Positions 33,183 through 43,917 of a DNA stretch of 64,000 nucleotides are shown here, one piece after another. Position numbers and translations under genes: made by a program. Position 1 is the first letter of the stretch; the number at the start of each line of letters is the position of its first letter. The DNA comes from Falciphora oryzae (lineage: Eukaryota; Ascomycota; Sordariomycetes; Magnaporthales; Magnaporthaceae): assembly GCA_000733355.1 (NCBI GenBank), contig JNVV01000001.1, positions 1,439,218-1,503,217 of the forward strand. The letters run 5' to 3'. The notes under the pieces are model-generated. The model searched no databases. It saw only the letters and a program-made list of their open reading frames with translations, and had not been told where the DNA came from.

Positions 33183-35063
33183 TCAAGGCTTTACGTCTGT
33201 AGTGGCTGGGCTTTTCTCGCCCACTGGGACACCATCAGACACGTCCACGCCGCTGACCGAGCCGGCATCTTCGATCTCGTCGGGGCGGATATAGTTCTTG
33301 GGCTCCTTCCAGCCGGTCTCCATGATGGCGGGAGGCCAGATCTTGCACGCCAGCCAGTAAACCCCGCCCGAGACGAAGAGGCCAACCCAGTAGGCGAAGT
33401 AGTAGAACCTCGTAACGCCGATGGGAGCGCTGACGCCCATGTTGTTGAGGAAGCCGTAAAAGTTGGGGATGATCCCGATGACTGTTGCCATCCGCGTCAG
33501 AAATCTTTTGATGCGTAATTCACCGGCAGACCTGTGGGTGTGCAGGAACAACTACTCGGAGACTTACTGTATGCAGCGTAGGCCCGCCAGTTCCAGCCGT
33601 GGTGGTAGTAGTATGGCCCGGACTTGTCGGCCGTGAAGCAGGCGGGGATGTCGAGGTACCCGCGCGCGATGACAAAGTAGTGGACCAGCAGGATGCCCGT
33701 GATGGCGCTGAGGAAGATCTGGTATGAGGCCATGAAGGACACGAAGACGGAGGCTGAGCCGAGCAGATACCACGGGTTCAGCGCCAGGCTGGCGGCGGCG
33801 CAGATGAAGAACCCCCTGCGGATGGTGAAGTAGCGGGGCAGCAGGGCGGCGATGTCGTTGCCGGCCGGCAGCGAGTTCTCGAAGATGGACGAGAACATGG
33901 CCGAGTAGGCGAAGCACAGGGCGATGAGGAAGCAGCCGGCGCGGTTGGCGGGGGTGTAGTCGTCGGTCTGGATGCGGTCGAGCAGCGAGACGGGGTTCCA
34001 GACCAGCTCGCCGAAGATGAGCTGCGAGCTCGCGCACACCAGGTTGCCGACCAGGCCGACGAGGAAGTTGGACAGCGGGAAGCCGACGACGTTTCCGACG
34101 ATGACGTCCGAGGGTTTTGTCGCGTAGCGCTGGAAGTCGGCGGCGTTGCTGGCGAAGGTGGCGCAATTCTGCAGGGGGCGTTTAGTATGAGGGTTGGAGA
34201 TGGCTTTTTGATTTCATTTGAGAAAGGGGTAAGGGGGTCACAGGACTTACAGCAGCTCCGAGCATGAAGAATCGGACAATCAGCCATGCCCTCTCGCTCC
34301 CCTGGGCGGTGCCCGGCTGGCTCACGACGGGGCCGAGGCCGCCCGCCTTGGTGACCGTCCAAGCCAGCATGGCAATGGCCGAAACGACAAAAACGGCGAG
34401 CTTGACGTAAACAAGGCCACGCATCTTGGGCACAGGGATGACGAGGAAGCCGCACGTGACGACAAAGAAGATGGCCAGGCCGATCATGCTGGCACTCGTC
34501 AAGGCAGAGCCGCGGCCCATGGTGTTCGGGATGTCGGCGATGGCCGGGGTGATGGCGTGCAGCATGACGTAGACGCACTGGCCGCCCTGGACCAGGTTGA
34601 CGCCGTTCCAGACGGTGGCCATAAGGGCGCGGTTGAAGGTCGGCCAGAGCGCGCCAAACACCCCAAACGCACAGCGGTTGATGACGGGGAAGCCGATGTG
34701 GTAGGTGGCGCCCGGCCGGCCGTTGAGGGCCATGACGACGGCGATGAGCAGCTGGCCGCCGGTAGCGCAGGCAAGCGACTCCCACATGCTCAAGCCCAGC
34801 GCCTGGCCGGCTGACGCGCCGTACCAGTTGGTGACGGTGGCGACGGCGGAGAACCAGAAGGTGCAGTAGGTCCAGAAGTCCCAGGTGCGGTCGGCCAGTT
34901 TTAGGGGGCGCAGGTCCTCGTTGTCCAGGATGGCGTCGCGGCCCCTCACCTCGTCGGCCCCGGGCGGCTGGGGGACTCGCAGGCGCATCTTGGGGAACCC
35001 CATGTCTGGCTTGTCTAAGCGGGTGCGGCAAGCAGAGTCCGCGAGATCTGCGACAGTCGTCAA
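33183..35063 (-). CDS. NCS1-family nucleobase/allantoin permease (Fur type)
   Basis: Three exons: 35063-34251, 34168-33568 and 33481-33183 (570 residues). NCS1 carriers are 12-TM cation symporters for uracil, allantoin, cytosine, purines or related solutes. TM1 carries the family segment TVTNWYGASAGQALGLSMWE, followed by RPGATYHIGFPVINRCAFGV and WNGVNLVQGGQCVYVMLHAI. TM6-8 include NCATFASNAADFQRYATKPS at the exon 2 start, and the C-terminal half has NPWYLLGSASVFVSFMASYQ. The ends are hydrophilic and cytosolic. By resemblance to Fur-type permeases rather than the Fcy type, uracil, allantoin or uridine are the likeliest substrates, but I cannot tell which. The gene is divergent from a 2-oxoglutarate oxygenase with several GATA sites between them, pointing to nitrogen-regulated nucleobase use. 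Confidence 0.9.
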
Positions 35064-35898
35064 GGCCGCTGGGAGGGCCGTTGGGGAAGACGGGCGACGC
35101 GTTGGGGTGGTAAGTCCCCGGGAGATACACTTTTGACTCCGCGCGCGACGGCAGCGGCTCTGAACCTTTTAAGAACCTACCCTACCCGCATATGCGCCCC
35201 TCTTAGCCCGACCCAGGAAAAGATTTCATGTTCCCTCCCAGCCATTGGCGATAAGCAGGCCCATCCCGACGATGTGGTAACGGAGCCAGGGGTTCAATAA
35301 CGGGGTCTCCCTATCACCGCCGTCGACACAATTTATTCCGTCGTGCCTTGCCCTTATCTCGGTGGGACCCGATGGGCCCCCTCGCCGCTGCACGCGTGCT
35401 CGGCGTCGGATCCGACCACCGACTTTCCCCGTGCGGCGTGGCTTACTGCGGAGAAGGGGTGGGTGCGCTTGACTCGGAGCCTTATCATCTTCCCCTCTCG
35501 ATAGGGCGGGAGGGGTACCTATAATGGTGGTGGCTTGGGAATATGTCCCTGTGCTCAAGAGAATTAAAAGTTTGAAGGATCCCGAAATCAGGGCCTCTCG
35601 CTGCTCTAGTGAGTGGGGATCGCGTCTGCCCTCACAGAATTATCCATGTCTGCGCGGTCCACGCCGACCTCCGTTCATCGGACTCGGATGACCACACCAT
35701 GAATTCGACCCAGTGGTTTTGGGATGTGGTGGATTTATACCATGTCGCCCTCTCCGTATGCACCTGGCGATCTATCGATTGAGTTTCATGCATCCAGGGT
35801 TTCGGTTTGGCAGGTAGATAGCTGGTTCTTGGCTGCCATTCTTATGTTCCCATCCCCGCATCCCGGATTTTTGAACCCCTGAATACCCCCCCGCCAAG
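35064..35898. promoter_or_regulatory. shared divergent promoter with several GATA (AreA/NIT2-type) sites
   Basis: This 835-base region separates the permease and oxygenase starts. HGATAR sites: CGATAAG at 35249-35255, AGATAAG (minus) at 35353-35359, TGATAAG (minus) at 35481-35487, and AGATAG near 35818. Fungal GATA activators of nitrogen metabolism bind such clusters. The sites are seen; regulation is inferred. Confidence 0.5.
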
Positions 35899-37041
35899 AT
35901 GGCCGCCGCAGCCGTCATGACACCCCCTGCCGGGGACGCCGCCGCGGCGTCTGAGACGTACAAGCTCGAGCTCCTAACAGCCTACGGCCCCGTGTTCCGC
36001 GACGTGCTCAAGACGCCGCCGCGCGACTGCCAGCCGGACGAGGTGCCCACCGTCGACGTGTCTGCCCTCCACTCCGGCGATGAAGCTGCGCGTCAAGCGC
36101 TCGCTTCCCAAATCCGGGAGGCCGCCGAGCACACGGGCTTCTTCTACATCTCGGGCCACGGCATCCCCGAGGCGCGCATCGCGGGCGCGCAAACCCAGGT
36201 CCGCCGCTTCTTCCACCAGCCCGACGAGCTGAAGGAGCGCGTCAACATGAACAAGTCAAAGTACTACTGCGGCTGGTCGCCCCGGTCGTCGGGCCAGCTG
36301 TCCCCTTCGGAGTCGCGCGACCTGCGCGAGGGCTTCACCTTCCGCTACCACCCGCGCCACGACCCGGCGCACGCGGGCGACCAGCCCGACCCGGATGCCG
36401 CCACGCCAGCCGAGGTGGCGCCCTACATCCGCGGCGGCGAGGCCTTCGTCTGGGAGGGGACGGCGCACCTGGACGGCTTCAAGGACGCCCTCGTCGGCTA
36501 CTGGCAGGAGTGCCTGGCGCTGGCCCGCCGCCTGATCCGTGTCTTCGCCCTCGCCCTCGACCTGCCCGAGCGCCACTTCGACCACCTAGTCACGTACCCC
36601 GGCAGCGACGGCGTCTTCCAGTTCTACCCGGCCATGACGCCCGAGCAGGCCGCGAGTTCCGAGGACGTCGGCATCGGCTCCCACACGGACCTGCAGTGCT
36701 TCACGCTGCTGTGGCAGGACGCCGTCGGGGGCTTGCAGGTCCTCACCAAGACCGGCCAGTGGGTGCGCGTGCCGCCCGTGGAGGGGACCCTGGTCGTCAA
36801 CATTGGCGATTTCCTTATGCGCCTGTCCAACGACCGCTTCAAGTCGACTGTCCACCGCGTCTGGAACCGGAGTACCGTCGACCGTTATTCCATGCCCTTC
36901 TTCTTCGGGTTCAACTTCAACGAGACCTGTGGCGTCCTGCCCACCTGCGTGAGCGAGGACAACCCCGCAAAGTACGAGCCCATCAGCTGCGGAGAGTGGT
37001 GCCAGCTTCGCCATAAGAAAACATTCGAGGCCAAGAAATAG
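35899..37041 (+). CDS. 2-oxoglutarate/Fe(II)-dependent oxygenase, isopenicillin-N-synthase-like
   Basis: A single exon of 380 residues with the ATG in good context (AAGATGGCC). The N-terminal DIOX_N part includes VPTVDVSALHSGDEAARQA and HTGFFYISGHGIPEARI. The catalytic jelly roll carries the iron ligands H262 and D264 (GSHTDLQCFTLLWQD) and H319 (STVHRVWNRS), and the 2-oxoglutarate-binding R329-x-S331 (VDRYSMPFFFGFNF). All key residues are intact. Relatives include thymine-7-hydroxylase, gibberellin oxidases and secondary-metabolite oxidases, so the substrate is open. The divergent NCS1 nucleobase permease with shared GATA sites favours an oxidised nucleobase or similar nitrogen compound; this is inference from neighbourhood. 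No cluster core gene adjoins it. Confidence 0.88.
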   Translation: MAAAAVMTPPAGDAAAASETYKLELLTAYGPVFRDVLKTPPRDCQPDEVPTVDVSALHSGDEAARQALASQIREAAEHTGFFYISGHGIPEARIAGAQTQVRRFFHQPDELKERVNMNKSKYYCGWSPRSSGQLSPSESRDLREGFTFRYHPRHDPAHAGDQPDPDAATPAEVAPYIRGGEAFVWEGTAHLDGFKDALVGYWQECLALARRLIRVFALALDLPERHFDHLVTYPGSDGVFQFYPAMTPEQAASSEDVGIGSHTDLQCFTLLWQDAVGGLQVLTKTGQWVRVPPVEGTLVVNIGDFLMRLSNDRFKSTVHRVWNRSTVDRYSMPFFFGFNFNETCGVLPTCVSEDNPAKYEPISCGEWCQLRHKKTFEAKK

Positions 37042-37467
37042 AAGCAGGAGACCGTCTAGATGCGATCAGTCTACTCCGGATGATGATCCATCACGCCCCG
37101 CGGCGGAATATCCATGATACTTTGGCGCTAGGACACAAGGGACATTTGAGGCGACATCGGAATATGGAGGAATGAATAAGAAACCAACTGACTCCGCTAG
37201 AAGCGAGCCTCTAAAATAAGCTTCGACAAGCTTCCACAAAAAGACCCAGCCACAAGAAATCGAATCCCTTTCTCAACGCCGTCCAGCCTGACCAGGCCCA
37301 TTGCCTTCCACGAGCGATCTGCGTCGTGGGAACATGCAAGCAAGCAGATTCGCCATGCTGCGGAAATTAGTTGTATAATATATGACCATATCCCAACAAA
37401 GGAAAAAGGGAGGGGCTGTTGCCCTTCAGCATATTTCCGCCTTCCCTCAAGACAGTCAACTCGGAGA
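37042..37467. other. convergent 3' intergenic region, nothing recognised
   Basis: A spacer of 426 bases between the stops of the oxygenase and the hydrolase. It likely contains both 3' UTRs. Confidence 0.4.
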
Positions 37468-38478
37468 CTAAAACGGACTAAAAACGTAATATGTGTCGAA
37501 GAAATCACGCATCAAACCCGCAATCTGGGCCTCGTTGCCGTCGAGGGCAAAGTGGCCGGCATCGAGCCAGTGCATCTCAAACTCCTCGACGTGCCGGCTC
37601 AGCGCGAGGGCGCCCTCGGGGGAAAATATCGGGTCGTTACGGCCCCAGACCGCCAGGACCGGCACGCGGCTCGTGAACAAGTACTGCTGGAAGTACGGGT
37701 ACATCTCCACGTTGGTCCGATAGTCGTAAAAGAGGTCCAGCTGCGCCTCCTTGACTCCCGGCCGGTCCAGCAGCGCCTGGTCGAGCCGGCACGCCTCGGC
37801 CAGCGCCGCCTCGTGCTCCATGCCGACGTCGTCGGGCGACCCCCACGACCGGCACCACTGCGTGGTCGGCAGCTCCAGAGCGCCCCTGATCGTCTGCCTG
37901 TGCACCGCGCGCTCTGCCCGGTTGCCGCCGGTTGCCGTGCCCCAATAGGCCTCGATGGGGTCCCAAAAGGGCTGGCTGAGCCCCTCGGCGTAGATGTTGC
38001 CGTTCTGGGTCACGATGGCCGTCACGTCGTCCGGCCGCCTCAGGGCCAGGCGGAAGCCGACGGGGGCGCCGTGGTCGAAGACGTACAGGGCGAAGCGGCC
38101 CAGGGCCAGGGCGTCTACGAAGGCCTCGAGCGTCGCCGCCAGGCTCGCAAATGTGTAGGCGTAGCGTCGGGCTCGGGGGACGTCGGTGAAGCCGGAGCCC
38201 GGCAGGTCGGGCGCTATGACTCGGTAGCCCGCCTCGGCCAGGTAGGGCATCAGCCCCCGGTACATGAAGGACGAGCTCGAGAAGCCGTGGAGGAGGACGA
38301 TAGTTGGCGAGGCGGCGTCTGTCGGCCCGGCGTGTCTGTAAAAGACCCTCACGCCGTCTGCCTCGACGGCGTACTCCCTGACGGCTGGTAGGGCGTTTCC
38401 CTCCTCCACATCTGTGTTTAGCATGTCCCAGAGGGGCATCTGCCTGGGCGGCGCTGTGGTTCTGGGGGTTGAGGCCAT
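37468..38478 (-). CDS. alpha/beta-hydrolase, haloalkane-dehalogenase/epoxide-hydrolase-like
   Basis: A single-exon protein of 336 residues from the ATG at 38478. The frame stays open upstream to 38685, but that extension lacks the fold, and the residues from MASTPRTT onward lead straight into it. Landmarks: oxyanion loop VLLHGFSSSSFMYR (62-74), DLPGSGFTD (91-99), nucleophile D135 in YVFDHGAPVGFRLAL, second acid D282 in VWGRNDPIFSPEG, and catalytic H309 in WLDAGHFALDGNE. An aspartate in the nucleophile position (DHG) instead of serine is the mark of haloalkane dehalogenases and epoxide hydrolases, not esterases. Between them is a cap domain (about 165-260). The natural substrate cannot be told. 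It has no signal peptide, so is probably cytosolic. Confidence 0.85.
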   Translation of the reverse strand: MASTPRTTAPPRQMPLWDMLNTDVEEGNALPAVREYAVEADGVRVFYRHAGPTDAASPTIVLLHGFSSSSFMYRGLMPYLAEAGYRVIAPDLPGSGFTDVPRARRYAYTFASLAATLEAFVDALALGRFALYVFDHGAPVGFRLALRRPDDVTAIVTQNGNIYAEGLSQPFWDPIEAYWGTATGGNRAERAVHRQTIRGALELPTTQWCRSWGSPDDVGMEHEAALAEACRLDQALLDRPGVKEAQLDLFYDYRTNVEMYPYFQQYLFTSRVPVLAVWGRNDPIFSPEGALALSRHVEEFEMHWLDAGHFALDGNEAQIAGLMRDFFDTYYVFSPF

Positions 38479-41400
38479 GTCTGAGTCTGTGGAACTTGCG
38501 TCGCCGCCGTCGGGAAGGCAAAGGAGGTGGGAGGTTTTTGCAAATGGCACAGGGGGCAACTCAGTCCCCGTACTCGGGCCACCCGAGTTCTTGCGTGCCC
38601 GGGCCAGATGTCCTGGACAGTGCCCCAGCGGGCCCTGTGATGAGATGTCGAGTAAGAGAGTCCAGAACGGACACACAAGAAACAAGATAGGGAGGCATAT
38701 AGAGAAAATCCTTGATCAGGGCAGGGATACCTGGGCGAAGGGGGAGCCCCGCCCTTTTGTGTTTCTCAACGATCGGGCGACAGCGTCTAGCCCCAGAGAC
38801 GAAAAGGGTATGTAACCCCGAAGAATGAAAAACGAGAGATGCAGAAACAAGTGCAAGACTCCCAGATGCAGACGCGCGCCTCCGACGACGGTCGTGCTCT
38901 CGCCGACTCTGCTGGCACGATGACTCGGGCGGGGGAAGAGACAAATAGAAACAGGCACAGAGGTACCAAGACCCGAAGAGCGAGCGTGTACATACGTGGC
39001 GTGGTGGAGGAGGTGGTGTTGGTGGTGGGTAAGGAGCGGAAGTGGGAGGCTGTCTGCACCCAACCGGTCCTGGCCGGAGGCAGAGGAGGGCTGAAAGAAG
39101 CCCGCAGATGCGCTAGCAAGTGCTGTCAAGATCGGCAGTCTACACCCGCAGATGGAGGGGCAGTCCAGCGTGCCGCGCTCGACTCCCAGGCCGGGGCCAG
39201 AAACACTCCGGGAAGCGGAGCCAGCTGAGAGGGAACAGCATGGGACGAGTTGTTTCCCAGCCCACCGGACGGGAAATCTAGCGCGAGATGCAGGGAGGGG
39301 CATGGCAGTTGCAGGGCCAGCAGCCGAGATATTACTCCGAGAGACGCTGGGCAGCGGAACGAAACCGCGGGTCGGCCGGAGCGGCGTCCACCCCGGCAGG
39401 GCTCCTTGTCACCATCATCATGTTTGAACGTGGTCGTTGGCCCACGAGCCGCTGGGGTGCGAAGGCGGCTTGCGTAAAAGTGTTGAAAAAAGACGGGGGC
39501 ACAACACGGAGAGAGAGGCACAGGGAGGAGCACAGCATTCGGCGAGGGCAAAGAGAAAAAAAAAAAAAAAAAAAATTGCGTGCCTTGCACCAATGCCGGG
39601 TTGGTTGGGTTGGCTGAGGGCATCCGAAACGGGCAGTTTTGATCGATCGTGCAATCCTGCCAAATGTGGTAGGCGGCCCTGTGAATCGCCCAATGACAGC
39701 AGACGCGTCCCGTGGGCCACCGCCAAGCCGGCCCCTGCCACGCCTGCCGAAATCCCCGTGTGCGACGTTGGGGGCCGGCGACCATCCATGACATGCTGTC
39801 CGCCCGGTTGACAACCAGCCCGGCCAGCCGTCCCATCTTGGTGCCATTGACTTTTGTTTCTCATCCCTTCCTTTTTCCGCCAGAGCAGCGCGTTACGCAG
39901 GCCTTTGTCAGAGCTCATGCTGCCACCCGCCCCCGACCCTTCATCGAGCGGGCTGAGCGGGGTTTATATACACACGCCTGGCTTGGCTGCTGACACCGAC
40001 CGAGACTAGGGCCGGCCTCGCTGTCTTCGGGAATTCCACTATTTACGTCCTGCGTCGCGAAGGATTATTACCATGAGGCTTCTGTTCTCCAGGGAAACCC
40101 CTGCTGACCACCCTAACCCGGCGCACCGCACTACACTACAAGCAGACGTGCCATCCCCTTGTTGGCAGATTAGCTCTGGGCCCTGATGCCAGGCACAACT
40201 AGCGCCGTGGTGCCGCCCAGTATGGCCTTTGAGAGTTGGTCATCGATGTGTTCTGACCCAAATTTGCCATCGACATGAGCTCCTATCCCTTTTTTTCCTT
40301 GGGCATTTCATTCCTTTTTTGTTTCCCAATTTCCTATCTCATATGCATATCCTGAATTGACAAATGCTAAGGAGGAATTCTACCCAAGCGCGCTTCTCGC
40401 CAATCGTTGCCCCTTGTGCAGATAGTGCTGCCGCTGGCCTAGCACACTCCCTCGATATTGGACAACACCCACCAACTTCGTCATCGCTCCATCCACTCGC
40501 GCGCTTGCGGGACGCTTTTCGGAGCCTCTATCCGGGAAGGAGGCTGCCTGCCTGGCATGGCATGCAAGAGGTGCATGAGGGTGTGGCCGTCTGGAAATGA
40601 CACTGCTGCCGAATCGGGAAGGGAACCTCGACCTCCTGCAAGCCAACACCCACACAACAGCCGATAAACCACAAAACTTCACGCCACACGCTCGACTGGA
40701 TCCGAAAACCGCAGGGCCGCAGGAGCCGCCCGCTGCATCTCAACCTACAGTTCCAGGCTTCCGTACTCTGTTCAGCAGCCGAAGAAGCCCCGACAGCAGC
40801 TGCAGACGACCTCATGGCCCACTCATATCCGCAGCGCACCAGAAATCAGTGGACCACGGAAAGCTACTCTGCTGTCACTGAAATAGATGTCCTCCCTTTC
40901 GGCCGAGACGCACATCCCACGGATTAGAATAGATGTCTCTGATGACACGTCACTCGCTGGGGCAGTCCACTGGTCTGTCAAACCCGCACCGTCGCACAAA
41001 GATGGCCACATGTGCAAAAGTAAGGATACAGTTCAAGTCAGAAAGTATTCGGTAAGGTAGACGACCATAAAAAGGCCCATGCAGAAGCGAGGCACCACAT
41101 GCCTGATCACATGGGCAGCCTGACTTGTCTATGGTGAGATGTAAGGGAGCAAACACATACCCCCTCCAATAAAATTTCACCCCTTGGATCTTGGTGGTGG
41201 TTGGAGGCTGAACAGGCAAATGTAGTCAAGGCTGTCTTTCAAGCTCAGGTCTTCGATGCCATGTACCAATACACCAGCCCGAAAATCTGGCCGGTACCAT
41301 GCAAGCCAACACATACAGTTTTCGCTAACAGCATTTAAGTGGCTCGCGGACCCGCCAGCTTCCTTGTCGGCCGGCCGGCTTGAAATCATCTGGACCAATA

Positions 41401-42787
41401 ACGACTGACGCCACATCACACCCGCCAGCAAAGTACAACCGCGTTGACGAAAGGGGAAGTTAATATCGAGCACTTACAGCCGCCAGCCCCCAAACGGGCA
41501 ATTTAGCTCAAGCTCGGCTACCGTAAGCGCCGGTTCGACGAGAGACTGGCGTTGCTGTCCTGTGAACGTCGAAATGAAGGGCCAATGGCTTGCCGCATAT
41601 CACTCATGTAATATCCTTCATGAAGCAGGACCACACGTAGCCATGAGAGGGATTTTAGTACACCCGGTCATAGGCCCACTAGCCAGATCAGTCCCGAATT
41701 ATTTCGCGGCGTGTTTGAAAATATTGCTGACGTTTCTCCTCTCAGCCTACCCAGCTGACTTCGCCGGTGGGATAAGGATCAGCCGCGCTCGTGTCCGAGC
41801 TTGGAGAGAGCTCTCCACCGGGCTGATTCTCTGCTGGATGGCTTTATCAAAAATGGTATGATCTGCGGCTAATTACTTTCCCTCCTTGCTCCCTTCCTTC
41901 CTTCTCCTTGAGCTCTGACATCACCCCGGAGGACGAGTACAAAGGACCACAGCGTGAGCACGCCCGGAAACTTATGGCACTGGGCTGTCAAGAGGATAAT
42001 AAAATTCATGAGTGAATATGACTCCCGAGGACATTTCCCAGTTCTATGCATTTACGCTCCTTGTCGATGAGCCGGAGATATTAGCCGTGGCAGTTTACTG
42101 CGAGTCCCTAGAACAAACTGGAAATGTGACAGGGAACGTTGTCAAGCAGGGTTCATGTGTATAACACCAGATAACTGTACCTTTCTTGCCACCTGTTTCG
42201 CTTGTCTCTCTCATTGATTATTTTCATGAGCATTTCCAAGAAACGCAGCGATAGATCTCAGAACGCGCCCCAAGTCCCGAGAACCAATCCTTCACAAAGC
42301 AAGCTCATATATGAGGGAGAATTAGGTCTTTCGAGTGAACGAAGGTGACACAAGCAGCGTGAGTGAGACGAGTTGAAATGCGGCCCGAGCCCGGCGTCCG
42401 TTCTGTCTCCGATTAATGTGGGGCAGTCCGGCGGTGCGTCATCGGACGGGGCACGTCAAACGGGCCGCGGGGAAGAAAAAAAAAAATCGAAACAGAAATA
42501 TAGAGGCGCCTCATTCGTGCGCAATACTCGCATTCGCGCGGGGTCCTGGAATCGAAGCAGGCGCCGTTTGAGAAGCCGCGCGCTGCTCAAATTGTTTCCT
42601 AACGTTCAATTATGAGATTCATCAAATCTCGCCTAATCTCGAGATTTCCCCGTCATCTGATCCTCTGAAAGACACCACCCGCCATTCTTGCTGGCCCACG
42701 CGAAAACTTAAACTCTGGAGGGGCTTGAGTGGCTTCCTCAGGGGTACGAGAGGAGCCAGGGAGAGCAAAAAATAAAAACAACCAACG
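38479..42787. other. 4.3-kb gene desert, no gene recognised
   Basis: No coding sequence, tRNA, LTR or repeat array could be supported here. It contains an A20 run (39556-39575) and several short overlapping ORFs without domains. The part before 42787 may be the EFM7 promoter. A gene made of very short exons, or a non-coding RNA, cannot be excluded by eye. Confidence 0.4.
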
Positions 42788-43630
42788 ATGCCAGACCAAC
42801 CACCAGCCCGCCCCGACCCCTCAGGCGGCGCCGGGGCCGAGGACGACGGCGACGACCTGGCGACGGGCGACATGTTCGCCGACCCGGCCGACTTCTACCC
42901 GCCCACGCCCCCACCACGCACCGAGACGCACACGCTCGCGTCCGGCAAGGTCCTGACGCTGCACTTGGTCGGCCACAGCGTCATGGACGCGCACCACCTG
43001 TGGAACGGCGGGCGCGTGCTGGCCGACCACTTCGAGGCGCACCCGGACCTGGTGCGCGGCCGCACCGTCCTGGAAGTCGGCGCGGGGGCCGGCATCCCCA
43101 GCCTGGTGGCGGCGTCTCTCGGCGCAAAAGGGGTCGTGGCGACCGACTACCCGGACCCGGACGTCCTGGTCGCGCTGCAGCGCAACGTCGACGAGTGCGC
43201 GCTGGTCCCCGAGCCCAAGGGCGCGCACGTCGTCGTCGACGGCTACGTCTGGGGCCACCCGGTCGAGAAGCTGCTGGCCAAGATGCCGGGCGGGGAAGGG
43301 GTGGCGGCCGGCGGCGTCGACGTGCTGGTCATGGCGGACCTGCTGTTCCGGCACACGGAGCACGGCAACATCGCCAGGACGCTGGAGCTGGCGCTGAGGC
43401 GGTCGCGGGACAGCAGGGCTTTTGTGTTCTTCACGAGCTACCGCCCCTGGCTGCGGGAGCGGGACCTCAAGTTCTTTGACATTATTCGAGAGAAGGGGTT
43501 CGTGGTCGACAAGGTGCTCGAGAAGAGGATGGACGAGGTCATGTTCAAGGGCGACCCGGGCGACGAGGAGGTGCGCAAGACGTGCGATGGGTATGTCGTG
43601 CGCTGGCTTGAGGACAAGTGCGTTGATTGA
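42788..43630 (+). CDS. EFM7: EFM7-type protein N-terminal and lysine methyltransferase (eEF1A modifier)
   Basis: A single exon of 280 residues. EFM7/Nnt1 methylates the N-terminal glycine and adjacent lysine of translation factor eEF1A. The N-terminal tail contains DMFADPADFYPPTPPP, a conserved fungal segment. The family motif HLWNGGRVLADHFE (70-83) precedes the SAM-binding TVLEVGAGAGIPSLVAASLG (93-112) and acidic loop VATDYPDPD (117-125). VLVMADLLFRHTEHGNI and FVFFTSYRPWLRERDLKFFD complete the class I Rossmann methyltransferase. The old database name nicotinamide N-methyltransferase for this family is misleading. The gene is convergent with the GH55 gene and has an A30 run 86 bases after its stop. 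Confidence 0.9.
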   Translation: MPDQPPARPDPSGGAGAEDDGDDLATGDMFADPADFYPPTPPPRTETHTLASGKVLTLHLVGHSVMDAHHLWNGGRVLADHFEAHPDLVRGRTVLEVGAGAGIPSLVAASLGAKGVVATDYPDPDVLVALQRNVDECALVPEPKGAHVVVDGYVWGHPVEKLLAKMPGGEGVAAGGVDVLVMADLLFRHTEHGNIARTLELALRRSRDSRAFVFFTSYRPWLRERDLKFFDIIREKGFVVDKVLEKRMDEVMFKGDPGDEEVRKTCDGYVVRWLEDKCVD

Positions 43631-43713
43631 AGGGATGGTGATGGAAACACCATGGTTTTGTTGTATATACCCGAGCCGTTTACGCAGGCTCTAAAAGGTG
43701 GACATGGAAAAGA

Positions 43714-43716
<3 letters not shown>

Positions 43717-43746
<30 letters not shown>
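43717..43746 (+). repeat. A30 homopolymer downstream of EFM7
   Basis: A pure run of 30 A lies 86 bases after the EFM7 stop and 171 bases before the GH55 stop, within the shared 3' region. It could be simple-repeat expansion or a relic of a retroposed tail; no target duplication was identified. Confidence 0.9.
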
Positions 43747-43747
<1 letters not shown>

Positions 43748-43917
43748 GCAATCAAAATGCAAGATCCGAACAAGCACATGCAGAGAAACGTGATATTTAT
43801 GTCAGGAGACTCTGCACCCGTAGCAGTATATGATCCTAAAACCCGGACTAGAGATAGCACAGCGGGCAACATGACCAGCCAAATATGTATGTAGAGCCAA
43901 AACGTCAAATAGCTTGC

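Noticed and set aside
33778..35130. 450-codon minus-strand ORF over the NCS1 permease
   Set aside because: It is a different frame, Arg/Pro/Ser-rich, ignores the introns, and disrupts the recognisable TM segments.
38479..38685. Longer hydrolase start at 38685
   Set aside because: The added 69 residues lack similarity to the fold, and the later ATG directly precedes the conserved part.
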